From Saprospirales bacterium (GTDB lineage: Bacteria > Bacteroidota > Bacteroidia > Chitinophagales > Saprospiraceae), in contig PAAY01000003.1 in NCBI GenBank assembly GCA_002698985.1, forward strand, positions 1 through 50,506: a stretch of 50,506 nucleotides of DNA. Reading direction: 5' to 3'. The notes beneath the pieces were generated by a model. It had not been told where the DNA came from. It made no database searches and saw nothing but the letters and a program-made list of their open reading frames with translations. The position numbers were made by a program, and so were the translations under genes. Shown here piece after piece: positions 42,115 through 49,630 of this stretch (the first letter of the stretch is position 1; the number at the start of each line of letters is the position of its first letter).

Positions 42115-42792
42115 ATGGACAGCAATAGCACCTATCCTTTCGTCAATTACACGCCGGTTCAGTTTTCCGAAGAAGAGACCCTGGAGCGAAGTCGGGAGTT
42201 TTACAGGTACATGAATCGCCGCAGGACCGTCCGGGAATTTTCAGACAAGCCCGTTCCGAAAGAAGTCATCGAGAACCTCATCATGACGGCCTCCACGGCT
42301 CCCTCGGGTGCTCACAAACAGCCCTGGACCTTTTGTGTCGTCAGTGATCCGGCACTGAAAAAGCAGATCCGGGAAGCTGCCGAAAAAGAGGAATACGAGA
42401 GCTACCACCACCGAATGAGTGAAGAATGGTTGAAAGACCTTGCACCATTGGGCACCGACTGGCATAAGCCCTTTCTGGAAATCGCCCCCTGGCTGATCGT
42501 GGTATTCAAAAGGGCCTACGAGCTGGATGCGGAGGGCAACAAGCACAAGTGCTATTATGTCAACGAGTCCGTCGGCCTGGCCTGCGGATTCCTGCTGGCA
42601 GCCATCCACAATGCGGGTTTGGTGTCGCTCACGCACACCCCCAGCCCCATGAATTTTCTTCAGAAAATCCTCGAGCGCCCGGAAAACGAACGCCCCTTTC
42701 TGCTGATACCCGTCGGCTACCCGGCCGAAGCGGTGAAAGTGCCCGACCTGAAAAGGAAAAAGCTGGAAGAAATAGCCGCTTTTTATTGGTAG
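42115..42792 (+). CDS. Iodotyrosine deiodinase-like nitroreductase-fold flavoprotein
   Basis: A 225-residue FMN protein. The start at 42115 avoids an upstream extension that reads through a terminator. Beyond the general nitroreductase motifs (RRRTVREFSDKPVP; STAPSGAHKQPW) it matches iodotyrosine deiodinase closely: Glu93, Tyr97 and Lys118 align with the Glu, Tyr and Lys that hold the substrate zwitterion (spacing Tyr-4 and Tyr+21 as in the human enzyme), and LLIPVGYPAEAVKVPDLKRK matches the IYD C-terminus. The reaction is reductive dehalogenation of halotyrosines. A homologue from Haliscomenobacter hydrossis has been characterised. The natural bacterial substrate is unclear. Confidence 0.9.
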   Translation: MDSNSTYPFVNYTPVQFSEEETLERSREFYRYMNRRRTVREFSDKPVPKEVIENLIMTASTAPSGAHKQPWTFCVVSDPALKKQIREAAEKEEYESYHHRMSEEWLKDLAPLGTDWHKPFLEIAPWLIVVFKRAYELDAEGNKHKCYYVNESVGLACGFLLAAIHNAGLVSLTHTPSPMNFLQKILERPENERPFLLIPVGYPAEAVKVPDLKRKKLEEIAAFYW

Positions 42793-43072
42793 GAATGAGG
42801 GGTGAGGGATATCGGCACGGGGCAGGATGTGGCTCGTAGCTGGTAGCTGGTAGCTCGTAGCTCCCCAATGCCGTATAGCTATCGGCACGGGGCAGGCTGT
42901 GGCTCGTAGCTTGCCCTGCTAAACTCCATAATCCTCCATCCCCGATGAATATCGGGGCCATAATCCTCCATAATCCCCCTTTTAACCACAGAGTTAAAAG
43001 CAGTTAATGACACGGAGTTCCACGGAGCTAGCTCCTCCAAACCCTAAACTCTACACCCTACACCCTACACCA
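42793..43072. repeat. Full repeat mosaic between converging genes
   Basis: Starts immediately after the TAG stop: GAATGAG, GGGTGAG, then ATCGGCACGGGG (42811), five GCTSGTA heptamers (42832-42866), a second degenerate palindrome (42863-42892), GGCTCGTAG, CCCTGCTAAA, ATAATCC units interrupted by the palindrome at 42940-42957, CACAGAG phrases (42982-43027), GAGCTAGCTCC, and five heptamers CAAACCC, TAAACTC, TACACCC, TACACCC, TACACCA (43038-43072). It ends two bases before the stop codon of the minus-strand gene at 43075. Confidence 0.88.
42940..42957. repeat. Palindrome CCCCGAT-GAAT-ATCGGGG inserted in an ATAATCC tract
   Basis: A 7-bp stem with a 4-base loop, sharing the exact stem of 100-117. 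The flanks read ...CCTCCAT before and CCATAATCC after, so CCAT is present on both sides; removing the palindrome and one CCAT restores the tract. Confidence 0.7.
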
Positions 43073-43074
43073 CT

Positions 43075-43863
43075 TCAGATTCCATCCCCATCGAGGAGGT
43101 TGCCGAGGCCGCCGAGAATGCTGCCTTCTTCCTTGCGGGGTCCGGTGGCGTAGCGGAGGATTCTGCTGGCCAGACGGCTGATGGGAAGAGATTGCAACCA
43201 GACTGTGCCCGGGCCGGTCATTTTTGCGAAGAAAAGGCCTTCACCTCCGAAAATGGTGTTCTTAATGCCTCCCACGAACTCGATGTCAAAGTCGATACCG
43301 CTGGTGTAAGCCACCACGCAGCCGGTGTCCATCCGCAAGGTGTCTCCCACTCCGAGCTGCTTTCTGATGACCATACCACCGGAATGGACGAAAGCCATGC
43401 CGTCGCCCTCCAGTTTTTGCATGATGAATCCCTCGCCTCCGAAAATGCCGGTTCCGAGCTTTCGTTGCAACTCGATGCCGACGCTGACACCTTTCGCTGC
43501 GCAAAGGAATGCGTCTTTCTGGCAGACCACCTTGCCGCCCAGTTCGTACAGGTCCAGCGGGATGATCTTTCCGGCGTAAGGGGCGGCAAAAGAGACTTTT
43601 CTTTTGATGACGTCCACATTGGTGAAGGCGGTCATGAACAGGCTTTCGCCGGTGAGCAGGCGCTTGCCGGCGCTGAACAACTTGCCCATGAAACCTTTGT
43701 CTTGCCCTGAACCGTCGCCGAAGATGGTTTGCATCTCGATGCCGTCGTCCATCATCATGAAGCTGCCGCTTTCGGCAACGACTGTCTCTTCAGGGTCCAG
43801 TTCGATTTCGACGAATTGCATCTCCTCGCCGTAGAGTTGGTAGTCAATTTCGTGGTTGAGCAT
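43075..43863 (-). CDS. AIM24/TIGR00266 family protein
   Basis: A 262-residue soluble protein of the AIM24 family, whose fold is a repetitive beta-structure. Typical features: [51 protein letters not shown], and [20 protein letters not shown] near the C-terminus. The glycine-rich segment [11 protein letters not shown] ends the protein. Function in bacteria is not defined; the yeast relative acts in mitochondrial membrane organisation. The stop codon is two bases from a heptamer tract. Confidence 0.85.
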   Translation of the reverse strand: MLNHEIDYQLYGEEMQFVEIELDPEETVVAESGSFMMMDDGIEMQTIFGDGSGQDKGFMGKLFSAGKRLLTGESLFMTAFTNVDVIKRKVSFAAPYAGKIIPLDLYELGGKVVCQKDAFLCAAKGVSVGIELQRKLGTGIFGGEGFIMQKLEGDGMAFVHSGGMVIRKQLGVGDTLRMDTGCVVAYTSGIDFDIEFVGGIKNTIFGGEGLFFAKMTGPGTVWLQSLPISRLASRILRYATGPRKEEGSILGGLGNLLDGDGI

Positions 43864-43873
43864 GGCTGTGTAC

Positions 43874-43904
43874 TGTTGAAATGTTGAAATGTTGAATTGT
43901 TGAG
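43874..43904. repeat. Octamer repeat GTTGAAAT
   Basis: GTTGAAAT, GTTGAAAT, GTTGAATT, GTTGAGGG in series, followed by the inverted repeat ATCCCGGACTTGATTCGGGAT near 43928-43948. It lies just upstream of the AIM24-like start codon on the minus strand. This spacer lacks the ATAATCC and CACAGAG words. Confidence 0.6.
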
Positions 43905-44093
43905 GGTCGTGAGCTTTTGCTCATGATCCCGGACTTGATTCGGGATTGAAACGTTGACAGGCTTTTGAAGCTTTTCCGTGATCGTATTGCGAAGAAAAGA
44001 AAGCCTGAACGGCGGCAAAGGTGAGGCATCCCTATCTTCCGCTGTTGCTTCTTCGACAAACCTCGAGCTGGGATAGAGGTATTTCAGCAAAGC

Positions 44094-44873
44094 TCACAGC
44101 GCCCTGTCCAGGTGCGTGTAGCCGCCATCCACAAAAAGGAATTGTCCTGTGGTGTGGCTGGACCGTTCCGACAGCAGGTAAACGATGGCGGCCGCCACTT
44201 CTTCAGGGGTCGTCAGCCTTTTGCCCAATGGCACTTTTCCTGCAACTTTTTTCAGGTGTTTGGCTGGTTTTTCGAAGGTGCCGTGCCACTCCTGGTACTG
44301 GGGGGTATCCACCTCCGAAGGCACCACTGCATTCACCCGGATGCCGTACTTGGCCAGTTCGGTGGCCCACTCCCGGGTCAGTGCCAGTTGAGCGCCTTTG
44401 GCGGCAGCGTAGGCACTTGCGTTGCCTTGTCCCGTAACGGCTATGCGACATGAGACATTGACGATGCTGCCTTTGCTCAATTTGAGCCAGGGCAGGGCAT
44501 AGTGGGCCAGTGCGTGGTAGTGGTACAAGTTGTCGATGAGTGTCCATGAAAAACGGTCGGGAGTGCCGGCTTCCAGGCTGAGCCAGTCGTTGCGGCCGGC
44601 GTTGTTCACCAGTCCGTCGATGCGGCCGAAGCGTTGTGCAGTTTCCTGGATAACCTTTTTACAGAATGGAATTTTGCGAAGCTCACCGATAATGGCATGC
44701 GCTTTCTTGCCCAGGGCTTTGAATTCTTTCACCATCTGGAGGCTCCGCTCTTTTTCCCTCGTCGCAATGACGGGAATCGCACCCTCTTCAACGAGTTGAC
44801 GGGTTACGGCCTCTCCGATTCCACTTGAGCCTCCCGTCACGATGAACACTTTTCCGGCTAAATGGAGTTCCAT
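44094..44873 (-). CDS. SDR-family dehydrogenase, L-fucose-dehydrogenase-like
   Basis: A 259-residue short-chain dehydrogenase. Cofactor motif TGGSSGIG (13-20), NNAG (90-93), catalytic Ser141, Tyr155 and Lys159. The TGQGNASAYAAAKGAQLALT segment, the loop VVPSEVDTPQYQEW and the end HTTGQFLFVDGGYTHLDRAL resemble bacterial L-fucose dehydrogenases. An oxidation of L-fucose or a similar sugar with NAD(P) is the likely reaction, but no other fucose genes are nearby. Confidence 0.75.
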   Translation of the reverse strand: MELHLAGKVFIVTGGSSGIGEAVTRQLVEEGAIPVIATREKERSLQMVKEFKALGKKAHAIIGELRKIPFCKKVIQETAQRFGRIDGLVNNAGRNDWLSLEAGTPDRFSWTLIDNLYHYHALAHYALPWLKLSKGSIVNVSCRIAVTGQGNASAYAAAKGAQLALTREWATELAKYGIRVNAVVPSEVDTPQYQEWHGTFEKPAKHLKKVAGKVPLGKRLTTPEEVAAAIVYLLSERSSHTTGQFLFVDGGYTHLDRAL

Positions 44874-44945
44874 GGCTTTGTCGGTTTTCCGGTTTTATGT
44901 TTTCAGTGGCGTTTGGAGGTGTTAGACTTTGCACTGCAACGTCTC

Positions 44946-44980
44946 TACTCCCTACTCTCTACTCCCTACTCCCTACACCA
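44946..44980. repeat. TACTCCC heptamer tract at the thyA stop
   Basis: Five contiguous heptamers TACTCCC, TACTCTC, TACTCCC, TACTCCC, TACACCA, ending two bases before the minus-strand stop codon of thyA (44983). The arrangement TACACCA, two bases, TCA is the same as at 43066-43077. Confidence 0.87.
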
Positions 44981-44982
44981 AT

Positions 44983-45777
44983 TCACACTGCCACCGCTGC
45001 TTTGATGTGCGGATGGGGATCGTAGTTTTTCAGTTGAAAGTCCTCGTATTTGAATGAGAAGATGTCTTTCACCTCCGGGTTGATTTCCATTGTTGGCAAG
45101 GAGCGGGGCTCCCTGGTCAATTGCAGCTGTGCCTGCTCGATGTGGTTGTTGTACAGGTGCACATCGCCGAAGGTGTGAACGAACTCACCGGGTTGCAGGT
45201 CGCAAACCTGTGCCATCATGAGGGTCAGCAGGGCATAGCTGGCTATGTTGAAAGGCACCCCGAGAAAGACGTCGGCGGAGCGCTGGTAGAGCTGGCAGGA
45301 AAGTTTTCCGTCGGCAACGTAAAACTGAAAGAGCGCATGGCAGGGGCTGAGTTTCATCTCAGGCAGGTCGCCCACGTTCCAGGCGTTGACGATTATGCGG
45401 CGGCTGTCGGGATTGTTTTTGATGAGGTCTACCGCCTGGGCAATCTGGTTGACGGTGCTGCCGTCTTTGCGCTCCCAGGCCACCCATTGCTTGCCGTAAA
45501 TGGGGCCCAGGTTGCCGTTTTCATCGGCCCATTCGTTCCAGATGCGGACGCCGTTTTCCTGAAGGTAGGCCACGTTGGTGTCGCCATTGAGGAACCAGAG
45601 CAACTCGTAAATGATGGATTTGAGGTGCAGTTTTTTCGTCGTCAAAAGCGGGAAGCCCTCTTGCAGGTTAAAACGCATCTGGTAGCCAAAAACGCTGCGG
45701 GTGCCTACGCCTGTACGGTCTGACTTAGGAGTTCCGTGATCGAGGATGTGCTGCAACAGGTCGAGGTATTGTTTCAT
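44983..45777 (-). CDS. thyA: Thymidylate synthase
   Basis: A 264-residue enzyme making dTMP from dUMP with methylene-tetrahydrofolate. Signatures: [27 protein letters not shown], the catalytic cysteine in [33 protein letters not shown], and [10 protein letters not shown]. Standard ThyA length and full conservation. It is divergent from the START-domain gene. Confidence 0.97.
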   Translation of the reverse strand: MKQYLDLLQHILDHGTPKSDRTGVGTRSVFGYQMRFNLQEGFPLLTTKKLHLKSIIYELLWFLNGDTNVAYLQENGVRIWNEWADENGNLGPIYGKQWVAWERKDGSTVNQIAQAVDLIKNNPDSRRIIVNAWNVGDLPEMKLSPCHALFQFYVADGKLSCQLYQRSADVFLGVPFNIASYALLTLMMAQVCDLQPGEFVHTFGDVHLYNNHIEQAQLQLTREPRSLPTMEINPEVKDIFSFKYEDFQLKNYDPHPHIKAAVAV

Positions 45778-45890
45778 GGTAGTATGTTCAATGTCTTCGT
45801 CAGAATAAAAAAGCCGAAAAAGGAGGACTCAGAAAACGAATTGCCGGGTCGTGCGTTTTGGTTTTCGCTTCCCCCAACAAAAACAAAGAT

Positions 45891-46565
45891 ATGAAGGCGA
45901 GCAAATTTACCCGGAATCTTACAAGCCTTGTGCTTTTTATGCTCTTCTCTTTTTCCACATTGCAGGCGCAATATGGCACCGGGTGGGAACTGAAACGAGA
46001 CCGGGGTGGTGTGAAGGTGTACGTCAGGGAATCACCGCATTCAAAAATCAAAGAGTTGCGTTTTACTTCCACCATCGATGCTTCGCTCAATGCCATCGCC
46101 TACCTGCTCACCAATGTAGAGGGCTTTGACGACTGGGTTTACGCCTCCGTAAAATCCGAGACCATCCGCAAGATTTCAGACCAGGAAATTTACTACTATA
46201 CCGAAATGGACTTTCCCTGGCCTTTCAGCAACAGGGATCTGGTGCTGTACTCCAAGTTCTGGCAAGACCCCCATACGCTGGCCATCCATTCCCAAACGAC
46301 TTCCGCCCATTGGCTGATGCCGGAAAAGGAGGATCTTGTGAGGATTACCCTGGCCGACCTGCGCTGGACTTTTACCCCCATCGGCAATGGGAAAGTGCGG
46401 GTGGATTACTACATGAAATCTGACCCCGGCGGTCACATTCCCGCCTGGCTGGTCAACCTGGCTGCCGATCAGGGGCCGCTTCAAACCATGGCCCTTCTTC
46501 GCAAAGAACTTTCCAAAGAAAAGTACAAATACACCAAGCTGGCTTTCGTGCAGGAACCCCGCTGA
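45891..46565 (+). CDS. START-domain exported protein
   Basis: A 224-residue protein. The start at 45891 gives a leader (MKASKFTRNLTSLVLFMLFS onward, ending LQAQ). The rest matches START-domain proteins: WELKRDRGGVKVYVRE, a lipid-pocket-like mid region with FPWPFSNRDLVLYSKF, and GHIPAWLVNLAADQGPLQT followed by MALLRKEL near the C-terminus. START domains bind lipids or sterols; the ligand is unknown. It ends five bases from the convergent small gene. Confidence 0.85.
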   Translation: MKASKFTRNLTSLVLFMLFSFSTLQAQYGTGWELKRDRGGVKVYVRESPHSKIKELRFTSTIDASLNAIAYLLTNVEGFDDWVYASVKSETIRKISDQEIYYYTEMDFPWPFSNRDLVLYSKFWQDPHTLAIHSQTTSAHWLMPEKEDLVRITLADLRWTFTPIGNGKVRVDYYMKSDPGGHIPAWLVNLAADQGPLQTMALLRKELSKEKYKYTKLAFVQEPR

Positions 46566-46570
46566 TTTGG

Positions 46571-46888
46571 TCACAAAAATTTCCTGACCAGCAATTCCCA
46601 CTCTTCTTCCAGGCTGACCTGGGGCATTTCGCTTCCCGCTCTTTTGTACCAGTAATTGGCGTTCCAGAGGTCTCCTTCTTTCCGGTGCAGGTAGGCGTGG
46701 ATCAGGCTCCCGTCAGCCGATGCGATGTCCTGAGCGATTTCATGGGCTTTATGCCAATTCCCATTTGCATCGTGCCAGAGCGACTTTAGGAGTGGATTCA
46801 ATCCGGAAGGTATTTGGCCTTTTTTAACGGAATCCAGGAATTCTCCGAAGGTCATTTTTTGCATCACTTTATGAAGGTCATTTTCCAA
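46571..46888 (-). CDS. Conserved small protein, function unknown
   Basis: A 105-residue protein without signal peptide or membrane segment. Distinctive features are WHDANGNWHKAHEIAQDIAS and HAYLHRKEGDLWNANYWYKR. This tryptophan- and histidine-rich segment belongs to a conserved family I recognise but cannot name with a function. It converges with the START gene and diverges from the carboxynorspermidine synthase gene. Confidence 0.75.
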   Translation of the reverse strand: MENDLHKVMQKMTFGEFLDSVKKGQIPSGLNPLLKSLWHDANGNWHKAHEIAQDIASADGSLIHAYLHRKEGDLWNANYWYKRAGSEMPQVSLEEEWELLVRKFL

Positions 46889-46911
46889 TGAACAATTCTA
46901 AACCCAATCCC

Positions 46912-46919
46912 TACTTTTG
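46912..46919 (+). promoter_or_regulatory. Bacteroidota -7 box (TACTTTTG)
   Basis: TACTTTTG fits TAnnTTTG, 81 bases before the ATG at 47001. It makes the in-frame start at 46917 unlikely, because that would lie at or before the transcription start. Confidence 0.5.
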
Positions 46920-47000
46920 CGCCGCCGAAAGGTAAAGGTATTAACCAACGCTGATAAGGGGTTGACGCAATTCCGGACAGCAATAAAAGCCAAGAGATAC

Positions 47001-48209
47001 ATGTCAAAAGTACTCATCATCGGAGCCGGCGGCGTGGGCCGGGTAGTTACCTTCAAATGTGCCATGAATCCGGATGTGTTTTCGGAGATCATGCTGGCCA
47101 GCCGCACCAAAAGCAAATGCGACGTCATTGCCGAAGACGCCAAGAAGGCCACCGGCCATAAGCACATCACCACTGCCGCCGTTGACGCCGAAAATGTGCC
47201 GGAACTCGTCAAACTCATCCGCTCCTTCCAGCCCGAACTGGTCATCCACGTGGCGCTGCCTTACCAGGACCTCACCATCATGGACGCCTGTCTGGAAGCC
47301 GGTGTGCACTACCTTGACACCGCCAACTACGAACCAAAGGACGAGGCCAAATTCGAGTACTCCTGGCAATGGGCCTACCAGGACAAATTCAAAGAGGCCG
47401 GCCTTACCGCCGTGCTGGGCTGCGGCTTCGATCCCGGTGTCACCAGTATCTTCACGGCTTACGCCGCAAAACACCACTTCGACGAAATCCATTACCTCGA
47501 CATCGTGGATGCCAATGCCGGTGACCACGGCAAGGCCTTCGCTACCAACTTCAACCCGGAAATCAACATCCGGGAGATCACCCAGAAAGGCCGCTACTAT
47601 GAAAACGGCAAATGGGTGGAAACCGAACCCCACGAAATCTGGAAAGACCTCAATTACCCCAACATCGGCCCCAAACGCTCCTACCTCATTTACCACGAAG
47701 AGCTGGAGAGCCTGGTCAAAAATTTTCCAACGATCAAACGGGCCCGCTTCTGGATGACCTTTTCCGAAGAATACCTCACCCACCTTCGGGTAATCCAGAA
47801 CATCGGCATGGCCGGAATCGAACCCGTCAAATTCAAAGGGGTGGACATTGTGCCCCTGGAGTTCCTCAAAGCCGTATTGCCCGACCCGGGCGAACTCGGT
47901 GAGAATTACACCGGACAAACCAGCATCGGCTGCCGTATCCGGGGCATCAAAGACGGTAAGGAGCGCACCTATTACATCTGGAACAACTGCTCACACGCCG
48001 AGGCTTACAAAGAAACAGGCGCACAGGGCGTCAGCTACACCACCGGTGTGCCCGCCATGCTCGGTGCCAAAATGGTGCTGACCGGCAAATGGGGTGGTGC
48101 CGGCGTCTTCAATGTCGAGCAATTCGACCCGGACCCCTTCCTCGCTGAACTCGGCCCCCAGGGCCTCCCCTGGCACGAGCAGTTCGATGTGGATTTGGAG
48201 GTGGATTGA
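47001..48209 (+). CDS. Carboxynorspermidine synthase (saccharopine-dehydrogenase-like)
   Basis: A 402-residue NADPH-dependent enzyme. The Rossmann motif VLIIGAGGVGRVV starts at residue 4. Family landmarks: AENVPELVKLIRSFQPELVI, GVHYLDTANYEPKDE, LGCGFDPGVTSIFTAYAAKH, DANAGDHGKAFATNFNPEIN and the C-terminal GAQGVSYTTGVPAMLGAKM. Members condense aspartate semialdehyde with a diamine (putrescine or diaminopropane) to carboxyspermidine or carboxynorspermidine. The next gene encodes the matching decarboxylase, which supports this over lysine-pathway saccharopine dehydrogenase. Confidence 0.92.
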   Translation: MSKVLIIGAGGVGRVVTFKCAMNPDVFSEIMLASRTKSKCDVIAEDAKKATGHKHITTAAVDAENVPELVKLIRSFQPELVIHVALPYQDLTIMDACLEAGVHYLDTANYEPKDEAKFEYSWQWAYQDKFKEAGLTAVLGCGFDPGVTSIFTAYAAKHHFDEIHYLDIVDANAGDHGKAFATNFNPEINIREITQKGRYYENGKWVETEPHEIWKDLNYPNIGPKRSYLIYHEELESLVKNFPTIKRARFWMTFSEEYLTHLRVIQNIGMAGIEPVKFKGVDIVPLEFLKAVLPDPGELGENYTGQTSIGCRIRGIKDGKERTYYIWNNCSHAEAYKETGAQGVSYTTGVPAMLGAKMVLTGKWGGAGVFNVEQFDPDPFLAELGPQGLPWHEQFDVDLEVD

Positions 48210-48215
48210 TGAAAA

Positions 48216-48404
48216 GGGATGAGGAATGAGGGATGAGGGATGAGGAATGAGGGATGAATCTGCTAGCCCTACTGAACTCCATAATCCTCCATAATCCTCC
48301 ATAATCTCCATAATCCCCATATAATCCTCTATAATCCCCATAATCCTCCATAATCCTCCATAATCCTCTATAATCCCCATAATCCTCCATAATCCTCATA
48401 ATCC
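48216..48404. repeat. GGGATGA heptamers, GCTAGC and ATAATCC array
   Basis: Six contiguous heptamers GGGATGA, GGAATGA, GGGATGA, GGGATGA, GGAATGA, GGGATGA (48216-48257) follow the upstream stop. After TGCTAGCCC, thirteen ATAAT units (ATAATCCTCC, ATAATCCCC, ATAATCCTCT types) run from about 48280 to 48404, ending four bases before the start codon at 48409. The array thus forms the leader of the decarboxylase gene. Confidence 0.9.
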
Positions 48405-48408
48405 AAAT

Positions 48409-49539
48409 ATGCCCAACTACAACGACATACCCTCGCCGGCCTTTGTGCTGGAGGAAGCGCTCCTTCGGAAAAACCTGGAGCTGATCGCTTCGGTGCAGCG
48501 CGAGGCGGGTGTGGAGATCATCCTGGCGCTGAAGGGCTTTTCGCTGTGGCGGGTATTCCCGATGGTGAGGGAATACCTGTCAGGGGCCACTGCCAGTTCG
48601 CTGAACGAAGCCCGGCTGATTTACGAGGAAATGGGTTGCAAGGCGCACACCTACTGCGTGGCCTACCTGCCTGATGAGTTCGACGAGATCGTGAAATACA
48701 GCTCGCACCTCACTTTCAATTCCATTGCCCAGTACGAGCGCTTCCGGGACCGCATACCGGCCGGCATCAGTTGTGGCATCCGGGTGAATCCCGAGTACTC
48801 GGAGGTGAAGGTGGAGCTCTACAATCCCGCTGCTCCCGGCTCCCGGCTGGGTGAGGTGGAGACCGCTTTTGTCAATGGATTGCCCGAAGGGATCGACGGG
48901 CTGCACTTCCACACCCTGTGCGAGTCGAGCAGCTACGACCTGGAAAAGGTGCTGGCGGCTTTCGAAGAAAAATTCGGCCACCTCATTCCGAAACTGAAAT
49001 GGGTGAACATGGGCGGCGGCCACCTGATGACACGCAAGGGTTACGACACCGCCCACCTCATCGGACTGTTGCGCCGCTTCAGGGAACGCTGGGGCGTGCA
49101 GGTCATTCTGGAACCGGGGTCTGCCATCGCCTGGGAAACCGGCCCGCTCATTGCCACCGTGCTCGACATTCACGAAAGCCGCGGCATACGCACCGCCATC
49201 GTCGATGTGAGCTTTACTTGCCACATGCCCGACACCCTCGAAATGCCCTACAAGCCCCGCATACGAGCTGCCTCGCAAGAACCCGTGGAGGGCTGGCACG
49301 CCTACCGCATTGGTGGGGTGAGCTGCCTGGCCGGCGACTACATGAGTGAATATTTCTTCGAAAAACCCCTGCAACCCGGCGACCGCCTCATTTTTGAAGA
49401 CATGATGCACTACACCCTGGTGAAAACCACCATGTTCAACGGCGTGCGCCATCCGGATATTTATTTCCTTCGGGAAAATGGCGAGGCGGAGCTGTTCCGG
49501 CGGTTTAATTACAAAGATTATAAAAACAGGATGGGCTAA
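48409..49539 (+). CDS. nspC: Carboxynorspermidine decarboxylase
   Basis: A 376-residue PLP-dependent decarboxylase of the alanine-racemase fold. Lys42 in ILALKGFSLWRVF is the expected PLP lysine. Other landmarks: ATASSLNEARLIYEE, HFHTLCESSSYDLEKV, WVNMGGGHLMTRKGYD, EPGSAIAWETGPLIA and FEDMMHYTLVKTTMFNG. It removes the carboxyl group from carboxynorspermidine or carboxyspermidine, giving (nor)spermidine. It is downstream of the synthase in the same direction, with a repeat array between them. No ribosome binding site is visible; ATG follows AATCCAAAT. Confidence 0.93.
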   Translation: MPNYNDIPSPAFVLEEALLRKNLELIASVQREAGVEIILALKGFSLWRVFPMVREYLSGATASSLNEARLIYEEMGCKAHTYCVAYLPDEFDEIVKYSSHLTFNSIAQYERFRDRIPAGISCGIRVNPEYSEVKVELYNPAAPGSRLGEVETAFVNGLPEGIDGLHFHTLCESSSYDLEKVLAAFEEKFGHLIPKLKWVNMGGGHLMTRKGYDTAHLIGLLRRFRERWGVQVILEPGSAIAWETGPLIATVLDIHESRGIRTAIVDVSFTCHMPDTLEMPYKPRIRAASQEPVEGWHAYRIGGVSCLAGDYMSEYFFEKPLQPGDRLIFEDMMHYTLVKTTMFNGVRHPDIYFLRENGEAELFRRFNYKDYKNRMG

Positions 49540-49630
49540 ACTGGCCGAAGGCTATTAAACGCCCGAAGGACCTAAACTCCGCCACCAGGCGGACTAAACG
49601 CCCGAAGGGCCTAAACCATTAAACCTCGTG

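Noticed and set aside
47004-47918. Long minus-strand ORF antisense to carboxynorspermidine synthase
   Set aside because: It is the mirror of a well-supported dehydrogenase with a Rossmann motif; no domain is recognisable in the antisense frame.
48109-48399. Minus-strand ORF across the ATAATCC array, translating as repeated MEDYGDYRG-like peptides
   Set aside because: It is a reading of the repeat DNA, overlaps the end of the carboxynorspermidine synthase gene and has no support as a gene.
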